From Pseudomonadota bacterium (lineage in GTDB: Bacteria; Pseudomonadota; Gammaproteobacteria; Burkholderiales; JAJZQI01): a DNA stretch of 64,000 nucleotides. The notes beneath the pieces are model-generated. The model had not been told where the DNA came from and searched no databases. It saw nothing but the letters and a program-made list of their open reading frames with translations. The stretch lies in NCBI GenBank assembly GCA_021851875.1, contig JAJZQI010000005.1:64399-128398 (forward strand), written 5' to 3'. Made by a program: the position numbers and the translations under genes. This document shows, one piece after another, positions 12,706 through 22,733 of this stretch; within the stretch, counting starts at the first letter, position 1; each line of letters starts with the position of its first letter.

Positions 12706-14100
12706 ATGGTGAACAATAAACTGACATCTCTATTTGCCGCATTTTTCATGTGGTTTGCCAGCCTGTCCGTATTTGCAGCGGATTTACCCGATTTCACTAC
12801 CCTGGTGGAACAGCAGGGTGCCGCTGTCGTGAATATCAGCACCACCCAGCGGGTGAAAGCCGGCGGAACGGGTTTTCCGGGTTTCCCGCCCATTCCGCAG
12901 GGGGACCCGATGTTTGATTTTTTCCGCCGCTTCATGCAGCCGCAAACCGGCCCCAAAGCCTATGAAAGTCATTCGCTTGGTTCCGGTTTCATTGTCAGCG
13001 GTGACGGTGTGATTCTGACCAATGCCCACGTGGTGGACGATGCGACCGATATTACCGTGCGTTTGAACGACAAGCGCGAGTTCAAGGCCAAGGTCATCGG
13101 CACCGATCCGCGTTCGGATGTGGCCGTATTGAAGATCAATGCGGCCAACCTGCCCAAGGTGACGATTGGCGATCCGGCCAAGCTGAAGGTGGGGGAGTGG
13201 GTCGTGGCCATCGGCTCGCCATTCGGCTTTGATCATTCGGTCACCGCCGGCATCGTCAGCGCCAAGGGCCGTTCCTTGCCGCAGGATAATTATGTGCCGT
13301 TCATCCAGACCGACGTGCCGATCAATCCGGGCAACTCGGGCGGTCCGCTGTTCAATATGAAGGGCGAAGTGGTCGGCATCAATTCGCAAATCTACAGCCG
13401 GACCGGCGGTTTCATGGGCCTGTCTTTCTCCATCCCGATCAATGTGGCGATGGACGTGAGCGACCAGTTGCGCACCACCGGCAAGGTAACGCGCGGCTGG
13501 CTGGGCATTTCCATCCAGGAGGTAACCCGCGATCTGGCCGAATCGTTTGGTCTGAGCAAACCGGTCGGGGCATTGATTGCCAGCGTTGCGCCCAATTCGC
13601 CGGCCGAAAAAAGCGGACTGCACGCCAGCGACGTGATTCTGAAAATGAATGGCAGAGCCATTGAAGATACAACCGATTTGGTTCGAATCACCGCTTCGCT
13701 CAAGCCGGGCAACCGGGTGCCCATTGATATTTGGCGCGATGGGAAACAGCAAACCGTCAATGTGCTGATCGGCGAGGCGCCCAAACAGCTGGCGCAGGAC
13801 GACACCGGCAGCACGGCGCCTGCGCCGCAAGCCGGCCTGGCGGTGGTGGATCTCACGGCCGAACAGAAACGTCAGCTGGGCATCCGCTCCGGCGTGATGA
13901 TTCAGGATCTGACCGACGAAGCCGCCGAGTCAGGCCTGCAGCAGGGGGACATCATCATGGCGGTGAACAGCAACGCGGTGAGCAGTGTCACCCAATTCCG
14001 CCAGTTGATGCAGCAATATGCGGGCCGCAAGAGCATCGCGCTGCTGGTTCGCCGCGGCGATTCAACGCTGTACCTGCCGTTCAAGCTGGCCAAGAAATAA
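12706..14100 (+). CDS. degP: Periplasmic serine endoprotease DegP/MucD
   Basis: An HtrA-family protease/chaperone for misfolded envelope proteins, a classic sigma-E operon member. The protein has 464 aa with a signal peptide to about residue 25. The catalytic triad is His108 (LTNAHVV), Asp138 (DPRSDVAVLK) and Ser211 (NPGNSGGPLFN). Two PDZ domains follow at about 265-360 and 375-464. An in-frame ATG exists at 12688, but GGAGGAAA lies just upstream of ATG 12706 at the correct spacing, and the signal peptide starts there. It overlaps the glutaredoxin-like gene by one base (TAATG). Confidence 0.96.
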   Translation: MVNNKLTSLFAAFFMWFASLSVFAADLPDFTTLVEQQGAAVVNISTTQRVKAGGTGFPGFPPIPQGDPMFDFFRRFMQPQTGPKAYESHSLGSGFIVSGDGVILTNAHVVDDATDITVRLNDKREFKAKVIGTDPRSDVAVLKINAANLPKVTIGDPAKLKVGEWVVAIGSPFGFDHSVTAGIVSAKGRSLPQDNYVPFIQTDVPINPGNSGGPLFNMKGEVVGINSQIYSRTGGFMGLSFSIPINVAMDVSDQLRTTGKVTRGWLGISIQEVTRDLAESFGLSKPVGALIASVAPNSPAEKSGLHASDVILKMNGRAIEDTTDLVRITASLKPGNRVPIDIWRDGKQQTVNVLIGEAPKQLAQDDTGSTAPAPQAGLAVVDLTAEQKRQLGIRSGVMIQDLTDEAAESGLQQGDIIMAVNSNAVSSVTQFRQLMQQYAGRKSIALLVRRGDSTLYLPFKLAKK

Positions 14101-14339
14101 TGGCGCTGCATTTTGTGGTCTATGGCAGACCGTATTGCCATCTTTGCCATGATTTGGTGGCGGGTTTACAGCAGCTGCAAACCCGCCATGAATTCAGCTT
14201 TGACGTAGTGGACATCGATCAGGATGCTCAGCTGGAAGAGCGCTTCGGCACACTGATTCCGGTGGTGGAATACAACGGCAAAATCCTCTGCAACTATTTC
14301 CTCGACGAGACGGCCATTGTTTCGGCGCTCGCCGGCTGA
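14100..14339 (+). CDS. Glutaredoxin-like thioredoxin-fold protein
   Basis: A 79-aa protein with the thioredoxin fold of the glutaredoxin-like DUF836 family: MALHFVVYGRPYCHLCHDLVAGL carries a CHLC redox motif at residues 13-16, followed by the cis-Pro segment GTLIPVVEYNG. No signal peptide is seen, so it is probably a cytoplasmic disulfide reductase or related protein of unknown substrate. The ATG overlaps the degP stop (TAATG), so it is co-translated with degP at the end of the sigma-E operon. Confidence 0.85.
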   Translation: MALHFVVYGRPYCHLCHDLVAGLQQLQTRHEFSFDVVDIDQDAQLEERFGTLIPVVEYNGKILCNYFLDETAIVSALAG

Positions 14340-14381
14340 TTCCTTTGGCAGGACATAATAGGCTGTTATCCCGCAATCAGC

Positions 14382-14387
14382 TAGAAT
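14382..14387 (+). promoter_or_regulatory. Possible -10 element upstream of lepA
   Basis: TAGAAT lies in the 75-bp gap before lepA, 27 bp upstream of the ATG. No convincing -35 is found at 16-18 bp, so this is only a weak promoter call. Confidence 0.3.
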
Positions 14388-14414
14388 AGCGGTTTTGTAC
14401 GTTCCGCAGCCTTT

Positions 14415-16205
14415 ATGAAACTGATTCGCAATTTTTCCATCATCGCCCACATTGACCACGGCAAATCCACCCTGGCAGACCGCTTCATCGAATTTTGCGG
14501 TGGCCTGGAGCGGCGTGAAATGGACGCCCAGGTGCTGGATTCGATGGATATCGAGCGGGAGCGCGGCATCACCATCAAGGCGCAGACGGCCGCATTGCAC
14601 TACAAGGCACGCGACGGACAGATTTATAACCTCAACCTGATCGATACCCCGGGACACGTCGACTTTTCCTATGAAGTCAGCCGCTCGCTGGCAGCCTGCG
14701 AAGGCGCGCTGCTGGTCGTGGACGCCTCGCAGGGGGTGGAGGCGCAAACCGTAGCCAACTGCTATACGGCGATCGAGCAGGGGGTTGAAGTGGTTCCGGT
14801 ACTGAACAAAATCGATCTGCCGGCGGCCGAACCCGAGCGGGTGATCGATGAGATCGAGGACATCATCGGTATCGATGCGCAGGATGCCGTACGTGCCAGT
14901 GCGAAAAACGGCATTGGCATCGAAGACATTCTGGAAACGGTGATTGCCAAAATCCCGCCGCCCAAGGGTGATCCGGACGCGCCGCTCAAGGCGCTTATTA
15001 TCGATTCCTGGTTCGATAACTATGTGGGCGTGGTCATGCTGGTCCGCGTTGTCGATGGCAAGCTGAAGCCGAAGGACAAGATTCGCCTGATGGCGACGGG
15101 GGCCGAGTACCTGTGCGAACAGACCGGCGTTTTTACCCCCAAGTCACACCAATTGGACTCTCTGGGCGCCGGGCAGGTAGGTTTCATCATCGCCGGCATC
15201 AAGGAATTGAAAGCCGCCAAGGTCGGCGACACCATCACGCTGGCAAATAAGCCGGCGACTGAGCCTTTGCCGGGTTTCAAGGAAATCAAATCGCAGGTAT
15301 TTGCCGGTTTGTACCCGATTGAGTCACACGATTACGATGCCCTGCGCGATGCGCTGGAAAAGCTGCAGCTCAACGATGCGTCCCTGCAGTTCGAGCCGGA
15401 AGTTTCTCAGGCACTCGGTTTCGGTTTCCGTTGCGGTTTCCTCGGTTTGCTGCATATGGAAATCATACAGGAACGCCTCGAACGCGAGTTCGACATGGAC
15501 CTCATCACCACCGCGCCGACCGTGGTGTACCAGGTGCTGCAAAAAGACGGTCAGTTGATCGAGGTGGAGAATCCATCCAAGCTGCCCGAGTTGTCCAAGA
15601 TCGAGGAAATCCGCGAACCGATCATTACCGCTACGATTCTGGTGCCGCAGGATTACGTCGGCTCGGTCATGACCCTGTGCAACAATAAACGCGGCGTGCA
15701 GCGCAATATGCAATACATGGGGCGGCAAGTGATGTTGACCTATGACATGCCCATGAACGAAGTGGTGATGGACTTTTTTGACAAGCTGAAGTCGACTTCA
15801 CGCGGTTATGCGTCGCTGGATTACGATTTCAAGGAATTTCAGGCGGCCGATCTGGTCAAACTCGACATTCTGGTCAACGGGGAGCGGGTCGATGCCTTGT
15901 CACTGATTGTTCACCGCCAGTCTGCCCAGCACCGCGGACGCGAACTGGCCGCCAAAATGCGCGAGCTGATCCCGCGTCAGATGTTCGATGTGGCAGTGCA
16001 GGCTGCAATCGGCGCCAACATTATTGCGCGCGAAACAGTGAAAGCCCTGCGTAAAAATGTGCTGGCAAAATGCTACGGTGGCGATATTACCCGTAAGAAA
16101 AAGCTGCTGGAGAAGCAAAAAGCCGGTAAGCGCCGCATGAAACAGGTCGGGAATGTAGAAATTCCGCAGGAGGCATTCCTGGCCATTCTTAAAGTCGAAG
16201 ATTAA
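14415..16205 (+). CDS. lepA: Elongation factor 4 (LepA), ribosome back-translocase GTPase
   Basis: A translational GTPase related to EF-G that acts on stalled or mis-translocated ribosomes and in initiation or ribosome assembly. The protein has 596 aa. G1 is AHIDHGKST near the N-terminus, switch II is DTPGHVDFS, and G4 is NKIDLP. The LepA-specific C-terminal domain ends [25 protein letters not shown]. The start [18 protein letters not shown] is canonical. It is followed by lepB after 17 bp, as in E. coli. Confidence 0.98.
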   Translation: MKLIRNFSIIAHIDHGKSTLADRFIEFCGGLERREMDAQVLDSMDIERERGITIKAQTAALHYKARDGQIYNLNLIDTPGHVDFSYEVSRSLAACEGALLVVDASQGVEAQTVANCYTAIEQGVEVVPVLNKIDLPAAEPERVIDEIEDIIGIDAQDAVRASAKNGIGIEDILETVIAKIPPPKGDPDAPLKALIIDSWFDNYVGVVMLVRVVDGKLKPKDKIRLMATGAEYLCEQTGVFTPKSHQLDSLGAGQVGFIIAGIKELKAAKVGDTITLANKPATEPLPGFKEIKSQVFAGLYPIESHDYDALRDALEKLQLNDASLQFEPEVSQALGFGFRCGFLGLLHMEIIQERLEREFDMDLITTAPTVVYQVLQKDGQLIEVENPSKLPELSKIEEIREPIITATILVPQDYVGSVMTLCNNKRGVQRNMQYMGRQVMLTYDMPMNEVVMDFFDKLKSTSRGYASLDYDFKEFQAADLVKLDILVNGERVDALSLIVHRQSAQHRGRELAAKMRELIPRQMFDVAVQAAIGANIIARETVKALRKNVLAKCYGGDITRKKKLLEKQKAGKRRMKQVGNVEIPQEAFLAILKVED

Positions 16206-16222
16206 ATATAAAGTTCAACACT

Positions 16223-17026
16223 ATGAATTTCGCGCTTTTTATGTTTTCAGCCCTGGTCGTGACCGGGGCAGTATGGCTGCTTGATAAAGTCTGGTTTGCC
16301 AAGGGAAGAATTGAAGGCGGCAAGGAGCCCTGGTGGATCGAGTACTCCAAAAGCTTTTTCCCCGTCATCCTCATCGTTTTCCTGCTACGTTCCTTCCTGG
16401 TCGAGCCGTTCAAAATTCCGTCCGGCTCCATGATTCCGACTTTGCTGGTGGGGGACTTCATCCTGGTCAACAAGTTTGCCTATGGCATTCGCCTGCCCAT
16501 CATCGACAAGAAGATTATTCCGATCGGCGAACCGCAACGGGGTGATGTGTTGGTGTTCCACTATCCGCGTGATCCGTCGGTAGACTACATCAAGCGTGTG
16601 GTCGGCTTGCCGGGGGATACCATCACCTATCGCAACAAGCGCTTGACCATCAACGGTCAAGCGGTACCGCTGCAAGCCGATGGCAACTATCAATATGTGG
16701 AATCCGGTCTCAATTATCTCAATGCCGACAAGTCTCTCGAAAAGCTCGGCCAGCACACCCACACCTTGCTGACAGTACGAGACGACCCGACCTATGAACC
16801 GATGCGTGTTGACGACTATCCGGGGCGCGACAATTGCCGTTTCGACGACGACGGTTTCACCTGTAAAATCCCGGCCGGTCAATATTTCATGATGGGCGAC
16901 AATCGCGACAGGAGTAATGACAGCCGCTATTGGGGCTTTGTGCAGGACAAGCTTATTGTCGGCAAGGCATTCCTGATCTGGTGGAATTTTGATAATCTCG
17001 GTCGTATCGGCAAGCGAATCGATTAA
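16223..17026 (+). CDS. lepB: Signal peptidase I
   Basis: A membrane-bound serine/lysine protease that removes signal peptides from exported proteins. The protein has 267 aa with two N-terminal membrane helices (about 3-20 and 45-60). The catalytic Ser69 lies in IPSGSMIPTL and Lys124 in DYIKRVVGLPGD. Box E (MGDNRDRSNDSRYWG) is present near the C-terminus. It sits between lepA and the DUF4845 gene. Confidence 0.97.
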   Translation: MNFALFMFSALVVTGAVWLLDKVWFAKGRIEGGKEPWWIEYSKSFFPVILIVFLLRSFLVEPFKIPSGSMIPTLLVGDFILVNKFAYGIRLPIIDKKIIPIGEPQRGDVLVFHYPRDPSVDYIKRVVGLPGDTITYRNKRLTINGQAVPLQADGNYQYVESGLNYLNADKSLEKLGQHTHTLLTVRDDPTYEPMRVDDYPGRDNCRFDDDGFTCKIPAGQYFMMGDNRDRSNDSRYWGFVQDKLIVGKAFLIWWNFDNLGRIGKRID

Positions 17027-17048
17027 CAATACCGACGGAGGAGAGCAA

Positions 17049-17408
17049 ATGAAATCCAAACAACAGGGCATGACGCTGATCAGTCTGGTCATCGGCGGTG
17101 GTTTGCTGGTTTTTGTCAGCATCATCGTTATGAAAATGGTGCCAAGCTACATTGAGTATTTTGATGTGAAAAAGGTACTCCAAGCCATGCGTCAGGACCC
17201 GGCCGTTTCATCCATGCCGCCGGCTGAAATTCGTGCGGCTTTCGATAAACGCGCCGATATCGACAACATCAAGTCGGTGTCGGGCCGAGATTTGACTTTG
17301 AATAACGATTCGATTTCAGCTGACTGGGAGGCCAAATCCTATTTGATGGGTAACGTCAGCGTTGTTATGGAGTTCCATGCCTCCACCAAAATCAGTTCGG
17401 GACAATAA
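17049..17408 (+). CDS. DUF4845 membrane-anchored protein
   Basis: A 119-aa protein with a positively charged N-terminus and one hydrophobic segment ([25 protein letters not shown]), then a soluble domain. [11 protein letters not shown] resembles a type IV prepilin N-terminus but lacks the conserved Glu at +5, as usual for DUF4845. Function is unknown. The family is commonly encoded between lepB and rnc in beta- and gammaproteobacteria. The start ATG 17049 is preceded by GGAGGAGAG. An in-frame ATG at 16989 inside lepB is rejected for lack of such a site. Confidence 0.85.
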   Translation: MKSKQQGMTLISLVIGGGLLVFVSIIVMKMVPSYIEYFDVKKVLQAMRQDPAVSSMPPAEIRAAFDKRADIDNIKSVSGRDLTLNNDSISADWEAKSYLMGNVSVVMEFHASTKISSGQ

Positions 17409-17413
17409 ACTTA

Positions 17414-18109
17414 ATGCTGCATCCCCCTGGAGGTGCGCCGCTTGAACGGCTGCTGGAAAAACTGGGCTATCGCTTCAAGCGGCAGGAGTTGTTGCAGCAA
17501 GCTCTGACGCATCGCAGTTTCGGCACGCCACACAACGAGCGGCTCGAGTTTCTGGGGGACAGTGTGCTCAACTGCGTCATCGCCACAGAGCTGTATCGCC
17601 GTTTTCCCCGCCTGCCGGAGGGTGATCTCAGCCGCGCCAGAGCCCAATTGGTGAAGCAAGACACCTTGCATGAAGTGGCTCAGACATTGCGGCTTGGCGA
17701 ATATATCCAGTTGGGCGAAGGCGAGTTGCGCAGCGGCGGACACAGACGCCCATCCATTCTGGCCGACGCAGTTGAAGCCATTATTGGCGCTATTTATCTC
17801 GACAAGGATTTTGTCGCTGCGGCAGATGTCGTCGTGCGTCTTTATCAAACCCTGCTGGACGCCATCGATCCGCGCACGCTGGGCAAGGATGCCAAGACTC
17901 GCCTGCAGGAATACCTGCAGGCACACAAAAAACCGCTTCCCATTTATTCTGTTATCGAAGTCAGCGGCGAAGCTCATGCTCAGCAGTTTGTCGTTGATTG
18001 TTTACTCGAAGCGGATGACCTGCGCGTTTCCGGCACTGGCAGCAGTCGCCGGCAAGCCGAGCAGGAAGCCGCCAAGATTGCCTTTGAGAAATTGACGCAA
18101 CAGTCATGA
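17414..18109 (+). CDS. rnc: Ribonuclease III
   Basis: A double-strand-specific endoribonuclease that processes rRNA precursors and some mRNAs. The protein has 231 aa. The RNase III signature [12 protein letters not shown] is in the N-terminal catalytic domain, with a second acidic cluster in [17 protein letters not shown] dsRNA-binding domain follows at about 158-228 ([20 protein letters not shown]). The start is 5 bp after the DUF4845 stop, and the end overlaps era (ATGA). Confidence 0.97.
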   Translation: MLHPPGGAPLERLLEKLGYRFKRQELLQQALTHRSFGTPHNERLEFLGDSVLNCVIATELYRRFPRLPEGDLSRARAQLVKQDTLHEVAQTLRLGEYIQLGEGELRSGGHRRPSILADAVEAIIGAIYLDKDFVAAADVVVRLYQTLLDAIDPRTLGKDAKTRLQEYLQAHKKPLPIYSVIEVSGEAHAQQFVVDCLLEADDLRVSGTGSSRRQAEQEAAKIAFEKLTQQS

Positions 18110-18999
18110 GTAAATCCTTTCATACCGGTTTTGTCGCCATCGTCGGACGTCCGAACGTTGGCAAGTCCACCTTGCTGAATCATCTGATCGGCCAGAAGAT
18201 CAGTATTACCTCGCGCAAAGCCCAGACCACCCGTCACAGGGTAACGGGTATTTTCACGGATGCCGAATCACAGTTCATTTTTGTCGACACCCCGGGGTTC
18301 CAGACCGAGTTCCGCTCCGTGCTGAACCGTGCCATGAATCGAGCCGTCACCAGTGCCCTGCAAAATGTGGATGTGGTGGTCTTTGTGATCGAAGCACAGC
18401 GTTTCGGACCGCGCGACCAGCAGGTCATGCAGTTGCTGCCGCAAAACCGCCCGGTGATTCTGGCTGTCAACAAAATGGACAAGGTGGAGGATAAAGCCAA
18501 ATTGATGGCTTTCCTGGCCGACATGCAGGAACGTTTTCCGTTTGCCGCCATTGTGCCGGTCAGTGCCGAAAAAGCCAGAAATTTGGATCAATTAGTCACT
18601 GCCATTCGCCCGCACTTGCCGGAAACGCCGGCGATTTATGGTGAAGATGACATTACCGACCGGAATGAACGTTTTCTGGCGGCCGAATTCATTCGCGAGA
18701 AGCTCTTTCGACAGCTGGGCGAAGAGGTTCCCTATACCACGGCGGTCGAAATCGAGAAATTCGAGCAGGAAGGCGCGCTGCGCCGTATCCATGCAGCCAT
18801 CATCGTCGACAAGGCGGCACAAAAAGCCATCGTTATCGGCAAAAACGGTGAAAAAATCAAACGCATTGCTACAGATGCCCGCCTGGAAATGGAAAAGCTG
18901 TTCGACGGCAAGGTGTATCTGGAGCTGTGGGTCAAGGTCAAAAGCGGCTGGGCGGACGATGCCCGCGTGGTCAAATCGCTCGGGTACGATGAAAGTTGA
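18106..18999 (+). CDS. era: GTPase Era
   Basis: An essential GTPase that binds the 3' end of 16S rRNA and assists 30S maturation. The protein has 297 aa. G1 is [10 protein letters not shown]2 region [11 protein letters not shown]3 DTPGFQ and G4 NKMDK. A C-terminal KH domain ([15 protein letters not shown]) is present. It overlaps rnc by ATGA at its start and recO by TTGA at its end. Confidence 0.98.
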   Translation: MSKSFHTGFVAIVGRPNVGKSTLLNHLIGQKISITSRKAQTTRHRVTGIFTDAESQFIFVDTPGFQTEFRSVLNRAMNRAVTSALQNVDVVVFVIEAQRFGPRDQQVMQLLPQNRPVILAVNKMDKVEDKAKLMAFLADMQERFPFAAIVPVSAEKARNLDQLVTAIRPHLPETPAIYGEDDITDRNERFLAAEFIREKLFRQLGEEVPYTTAVEIEKFEQEGALRRIHAAIIVDKAAQKAIVIGKNGEKIKRIATDARLEMEKLFDGKVYLELWVKVKSGWADDARVVKSLGYDES

Positions 19000-19730
19000 G
19001 CACCCGCAACAATCTGCGCGAAGCCGAACCCGCCTTCGTTCTGCATAGCTACCCCTATCGCGAAACCAGTCTCATTGTTGAAGTATTCAGCCTGAACCAT
19101 GGTCGTGTCGCGCTGCTGGCCAAGGGGGCAAAACGGCCGCACTCGGCCGTGCGTGGGTTGCTGATGCCGTTCTTTCCGCTGGAGCTGTCCTGGTCGGGTA
19201 AAAATGAACTGAAAACCCTGCACAAGGCCGAATGGCAGGGCGCCATGACGGGTCTCAAAGGAGAGGCCATGATGTGCGGCTTTTACCTCAATGAACTGCT
19301 TCTGCGGCTGCTGCCGCGCGAGGACGCCCACCCCGAGCTCTATACCCATTATCTGCAAGCCTTGGCCGAGCTGGCTCAAGGCAAACCCGTTGCACCGGTC
19401 CTCCGCCGTTTCGAGAAACGACTATTACAGCAGCTCGGTTACGCGCTGCTGCTGCAGCACGAAGCCGGCAGTCAGCACCCCATCCGGTCGGAGCAGGTGT
19501 ACCAGTACGACGTAGAGCAGGGCGCCTTGCCGCCCGGAACTGTCGCGAGCAGCGGTCAAAAACGTGTAGAATTGCATGGCAAAACCCTGCTCGATCTCGG
19601 GCAGGAAGATTTCTCCGATAGCCGGACCCTGCAACAATGCAAAACGCTTATGCGCGCGGTGCTCGCTTTCCATCTGGGGGAGCAGCCGCTGCATACGCGT
19701 CAATTACTGGTGGATCTGCAGCAATTATGA
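18996..19730 (+). CDS. recO: DNA repair protein RecO
   Basis: A recombination mediator that acts with RecR and RecF to load RecA on SSB-coated gaps. The protein has 244 aa with an N-terminal OB fold ([19 protein letters not shown]) and a helical C-terminal part. The start is TTG 18996, whose bases overlap the era stop as TTGA. No ATG or GTG lies at a sensible position before the OB fold. The stop overlaps the pdxJ ATG (ATGA). Confidence 0.95.
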   Translation: MSTRNNLREAEPAFVLHSYPYRETSLIVEVFSLNHGRVALLAKGAKRPHSAVRGLLMPFFPLELSWSGKNELKTLHKAEWQGAMTGLKGEAMMCGFYLNELLLRLLPREDAHPELYTHYLQALAELAQGKPVAPVLRRFEKRLLQQLGYALLLQHEAGSQHPIRSEQVYQYDVEQGALPPGTVASSGQKRVELHGKTLLDLGQEDFSDSRTLQQCKTLMRAVLAFHLGEQPLHTRQLLVDLQQL

Positions 19731-20452
19731 TTGAACTCGGCGTAAACATTGACCACGTGGCCACAGTGCGCCAGGCGCGTGGCACGCCTTATCCCAGCCC
19801 CGTCGAAGCCGCTCTGGTGGCGGAGAGTGCCGGCGCCGATGCGATTACCCTGCATTTACGCGAGGATCGCCGCCACATCCAGGATCGCGATGTGGAAATC
19901 CTGCGCGACTGCCTGAAAACCCGCATGAACCTGGAAATGGCCGTGACCGAAGAAATGCTCGGCATTGCCTGCCGGCTGAAACCGCACGACGTGTGCCTGG
20001 TACCCGAACGCCGCCAGGAACTGACCACCGAAGGCGGGCTGGATGTCGCCGGCCAGCTTGGCCGGGTAAAAGACGCCTGTGCCCGCCTGGCTGATGCGGG
20101 TGTGCGCGTTTCCCTGTTCATCGATGCCGATCCGGCCCAGCTGGATGCCGCAGCTGCCGCAGGCGCACCGGTGATCGAAATTCATACCGGTCATTATGCC
20201 GATCTGACCGACGCAAGCGCACGGGCAGCGGAGCTGCAGCGAATCATCCGCGCCGTTGACCATGGCACGGCGCTGGGGCTCAAAGTCAATGCCGGGCATG
20301 GCCTGCATTACCACAACGTGCAGCCGATTGCCGCCATCCCGCAGATTGCCGAACTGAACATCGGTCACGCCATCGTGGCGCAAGCCATTTTTGTCGGCTG
20401 GAATGCCGCCGTGGCTGAAATGAAAACCCTGATGCTGGATGCCCGTCGTTGA
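19727..20452 (+). CDS. pdxJ: Pyridoxine 5'-phosphate synthase
   Basis: PdxJ condenses 1-deoxyxylulose-5-phosphate with 3-amino-2-oxopropyl phosphate to pyridoxine phosphate, the last ring-forming step of vitamin B6 synthesis. The protein has 241 aa from [19 protein letters not shown], the standard N-terminus. Further motifs are [16 protein letters not shown] and [14 protein letters not shown]. The frame is open into recO, but ATG 19727 overlaps its stop exactly (ATGA). The end overlaps acpS (TTGA). Confidence 0.97.
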   Translation: MIELGVNIDHVATVRQARGTPYPSPVEAALVAESAGADAITLHLREDRRHIQDRDVEILRDCLKTRMNLEMAVTEEMLGIACRLKPHDVCLVPERRQELTTEGGLDVAGQLGRVKDACARLADAGVRVSLFIDADPAQLDAAAAAGAPVIEIHTGHYADLTDASARAAELQRIIRAVDHGTALGLKVNAGHGLHYHNVQPIAAIPQIAELNIGHAIVAQAIFVGWNAAVAEMKTLMLDARR

Positions 20453-20835
20453 TTTTTGGTATTGGCACCGACATCGTTTCACATGCCCGTATTTGCACCC
20501 TATGGGAGAAATACGGCGATCGTCTGGCCGAACGCATTCTGCATCCGCATGAATTGCCCGCCTACCAGGCATCCAAACAGCCGTCGCATCTTTTGGCCAA
20601 ACGATTCGCCGCCAAGGAAGCGTTCGTCAAAGCCTGCGGCACCGGCATTCGTCCGCCAATGACACTGCGTGCCATTGGCGTCGACCATGACGCTCTCGGC
20701 AAACCCCTGTTTTTACTGGATTTGGCTGCTCAGGAGTGGCTGGAACAGCAGGGGGCGGGCCGCATCCACCTCAGCATTACCGACGAGCGTGAGTTCGCCT
20801 GCGCTTTTGTCGTCATCGAAGCGAAAGGAAACTAA
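20449..20835 (+). CDS. acpS: Holo-[acyl-carrier-protein] synthase
   Basis: AcpS transfers 4'-phosphopantetheine from CoA to acyl carrier protein. The protein has 128 aa. The N-terminal motif IFGIGTDIV has the Mg-binding Asp, and [19 protein letters not shown] contains the second conserved Glu/Lys. TTG 20449 overlaps the pdxJ stop as TTGA and gives the family N-terminus. pdxJ-acpS is a conserved pair. nagZ starts 2 bp later. Confidence 0.96.
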   Translation: MIFGIGTDIVSHARICTLWEKYGDRLAERILHPHELPAYQASKQPSHLLAKRFAAKEAFVKACGTGIRPPMTLRAIGVDHDALGKPLFLLDLAAQEWLEQQGAGRIHLSITDEREFACAFVVIEAKGN

Positions 20836-20837
20836 CC

Positions 20838-21887
20838 ATGCTCGGGCCTGTCATGCTGGATATTGCCGGCTGCGAACTCACTGAGGAAGACCGTAACCGC
20901 CTGCAACATCCGCTGGTCGGTGGAGTCATTCTGTTTGCCCGCAATTATGCCTCTCCGGCACAGTTGCAAACCCTGACAGAAGAAATTCATGCATTGCGCA
21001 ACCCGCCGCTGATCATCGCCATTGACCAGGAAGGGGGCAGGGTGCAACGTTGCCGCGCAGGTTTTACTCGTCTGCCACCGATGCGCGCGTTGGGCGAATT
21101 GTGGGATACGCACCCGCACAAGGCCAAGCAGCTGGCTGAATTGCTCGGTTTCGTGTTGGCCAGCGAATTGCGCGCCTGCGGCGTCGATTTCAGCTTTACC
21201 CCAGTGCTGGACCTGGACTTCGGCAGCAGCACCGTCATCGGTGACCGGGCCTTCCATTCCGACCCGCAAGCGGTGGCCGACCTGGCCCACCAGCTCATTC
21301 TGGGTCTCAAGCGCGGCGGCATGGCCAATGTGGGCAAGCATTTCCCCGGTCACGGCTATGTCGTGGCCGACTCGCACATCGACGTACCGGTCGATGAACG
21401 CAATTTTGCCGATATCGAAATGCAGGATCTGCTGCCATTCCGGCAGTTGATCGACTACGGTTTGACGGCCATCATGCCGGCACATGTTATCTATCCGGCC
21501 GTCGATGACAAACCGGCTGGTTTTTCGCCACGCTGGATCGGGCAGATTCTGCGCCGGGACATGCAGTTTGATGGCGTGGTTTTCAGCGATGATCTGTCCA
21601 TGGAAGGGGCGCGTGTCGCCGGCGGCATCGTCGACCGGGCTCTGGCAGCCTTGCATGCCGGCTGCGACATGGTGCTCGTGTGCAACAACCCGCAAGCGGC
21701 CGATGAACTGCTGCGCGGCTTGCAATGGGATATGCCGGCCGTCAGCCTGTCGCGTCTGATTCGCATGCACGGCATGGGACCGGTGTCCGGCATGGACAAG
21801 CTGCGCGAACAGCACGACTACGCCGCAGCGCTGCACGCCATATCCGGTTTGGGCCTGCAATCGGGCGAACTGCCATTGAATGCCTGA
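20838..21887 (+). CDS. nagZ: Beta-N-acetylhexosaminidase NagZ
   Basis: A cytoplasmic glycoside hydrolase family 3 enzyme that removes GlcNAc from anhydro-muropeptides during peptidoglycan recycling. The protein has 349 aa. Motifs are [11 protein letters not shown], the catalytic loop [18 protein letters not shown] and the nucleophile region [10 protein letters not shown]. No signal peptide is seen, as expected. It lies directly downstream of acpS in the same operon-like run. Confidence 0.96.
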   Translation: MLGPVMLDIAGCELTEEDRNRLQHPLVGGVILFARNYASPAQLQTLTEEIHALRNPPLIIAIDQEGGRVQRCRAGFTRLPPMRALGELWDTHPHKAKQLAELLGFVLASELRACGVDFSFTPVLDLDFGSSTVIGDRAFHSDPQAVADLAHQLILGLKRGGMANVGKHFPGHGYVVADSHIDVPVDERNFADIEMQDLLPFRQLIDYGLTAIMPAHVIYPAVDDKPAGFSPRWIGQILRRDMQFDGVVFSDDLSMEGARVAGGIVDRALAALHAGCDMVLVCNNPQAADELLRGLQWDMPAVSLSRLIRMHGMGPVSGMDKLREQHDYAAALHAISGLGLQSGELPLNA

Positions 21888-21896
21888 GCGTGACTG

Positions 21897-22532
21897 ATGA
21901 ACAAGCCATTTAACTCTACCTGCAATGAGTGTCCGCGGCTGGCCGGTTTCCTGGCGGATGTAAAAACTCAGCGGCCGGATTATTTTTGTCAGCCTGTGCC
22001 GGCGTTTGGCGATGCCGACCCGCAGTTGCTGATCGTCGGCCTGGCGCCCGGTATGCACGGTGCAAACAGGACCGGACGGCCTTTTACCGGCGATTACGCC
22101 GGCGTCCTGTTGTATGAAACGCTGCACCGCTTCGGTCTGTCCAACCAATCGGTCTCCGAGCATGCCGCAGATCCGCTACGTTTGACCGGCTGCCGCATTA
22201 CCAATGCGGTTAAATGCCTGCCGCCGGAAAACAAACCGACACCGGCAGAAATACGTCAGTGCAATCCCTATCTGGCAACGGAAATGGCCGCTTTCGACAA
22301 GCTGAAAGCCGTCTTGGCCCTCGGTAGCGTGGCGCACCAATCGGTGCTGCGCGCCCTCGGGCTCAAGCTGAAGGATTATGCATTTGGCCATGCTGCCGTA
22401 CATGACCTGCCTAACGGTTTGCGGCTGTATGACAGCTATCATTGCAGCCGCTACAATACCCAGACAAAGCGTTTGACAGAACCCATGTTCCACTCCGTCT
22501 TTGAACAGATAATCAATGACATGAAAGGATAA
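21897..22532 (+). CDS. Uracil-DNA glycosylase, family 5 (UdgB-like)
   Basis: Excises uracil and related deaminated bases from DNA. The protein has 211 aa. The segment GLAPGMHGANRTGRPFTGD is the family 5 (UDGb) motif, with no catalytic Asn/Asp in the usual place. The second motif is YHCSRYNTQTKRLT, where many family members have HPS in place of HCS. Cysteines at CNEC near the N-terminus and in NAVKC and YHC could bind the Fe-S cluster typical of families 4 and 5. It lies 9 bp after nagZ and 4 bp before the tautomerase gene. Confidence 0.88.
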   Translation: MNKPFNSTCNECPRLAGFLADVKTQRPDYFCQPVPAFGDADPQLLIVGLAPGMHGANRTGRPFTGDYAGVLLYETLHRFGLSNQSVSEHAADPLRLTGCRITNAVKCLPPENKPTPAEIRQCNPYLATEMAAFDKLKAVLALGSVAHQSVLRALGLKLKDYAFGHAAVHDLPNGLRLYDSYHCSRYNTQTKRLTEPMFHSVFEQIINDMKG

Positions 22533-22536
22533 TTTC

Positions 22537-22725
22537 ATGCCTTACGTCAATATTCGAATTGCCGGCAGCCTGAGCCGGGAACAAAAAAAGCAGATTGCCG
22601 CCGAGATCACTGACACCCTCGAACGCATCGCCAATAAACCCAAGTCGTACACCTATATCGCTTTTGACGAACTGCCCGACGAGAACTGGGCAATTGGCGG
22701 CGAACTGCTGGATGAAATGGAGTAA
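22537..22725 (+). CDS. 4-oxalocrotonate tautomerase family protein
   Basis: A 62-aa tautomerase-superfamily protein. It begins [25 protein letters not shown], so after Met removal the catalytic N-terminal Pro is exposed. The EKQ helix and the short beta hairpin typical of 4-OT subunits are recognisable. The real substrate is unknown. No aromatic-degradation genes are nearby. It lies 4 bp after the glycosylase gene and 8 bp before uvrC. Confidence 0.88.
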   Translation: MPYVNIRIAGSLSREQKKQIAAEITDTLERIANKPKSYTYIAFDELPDENWAIGGELLDEME

Positions 22726-22733
22726 GTCGATCG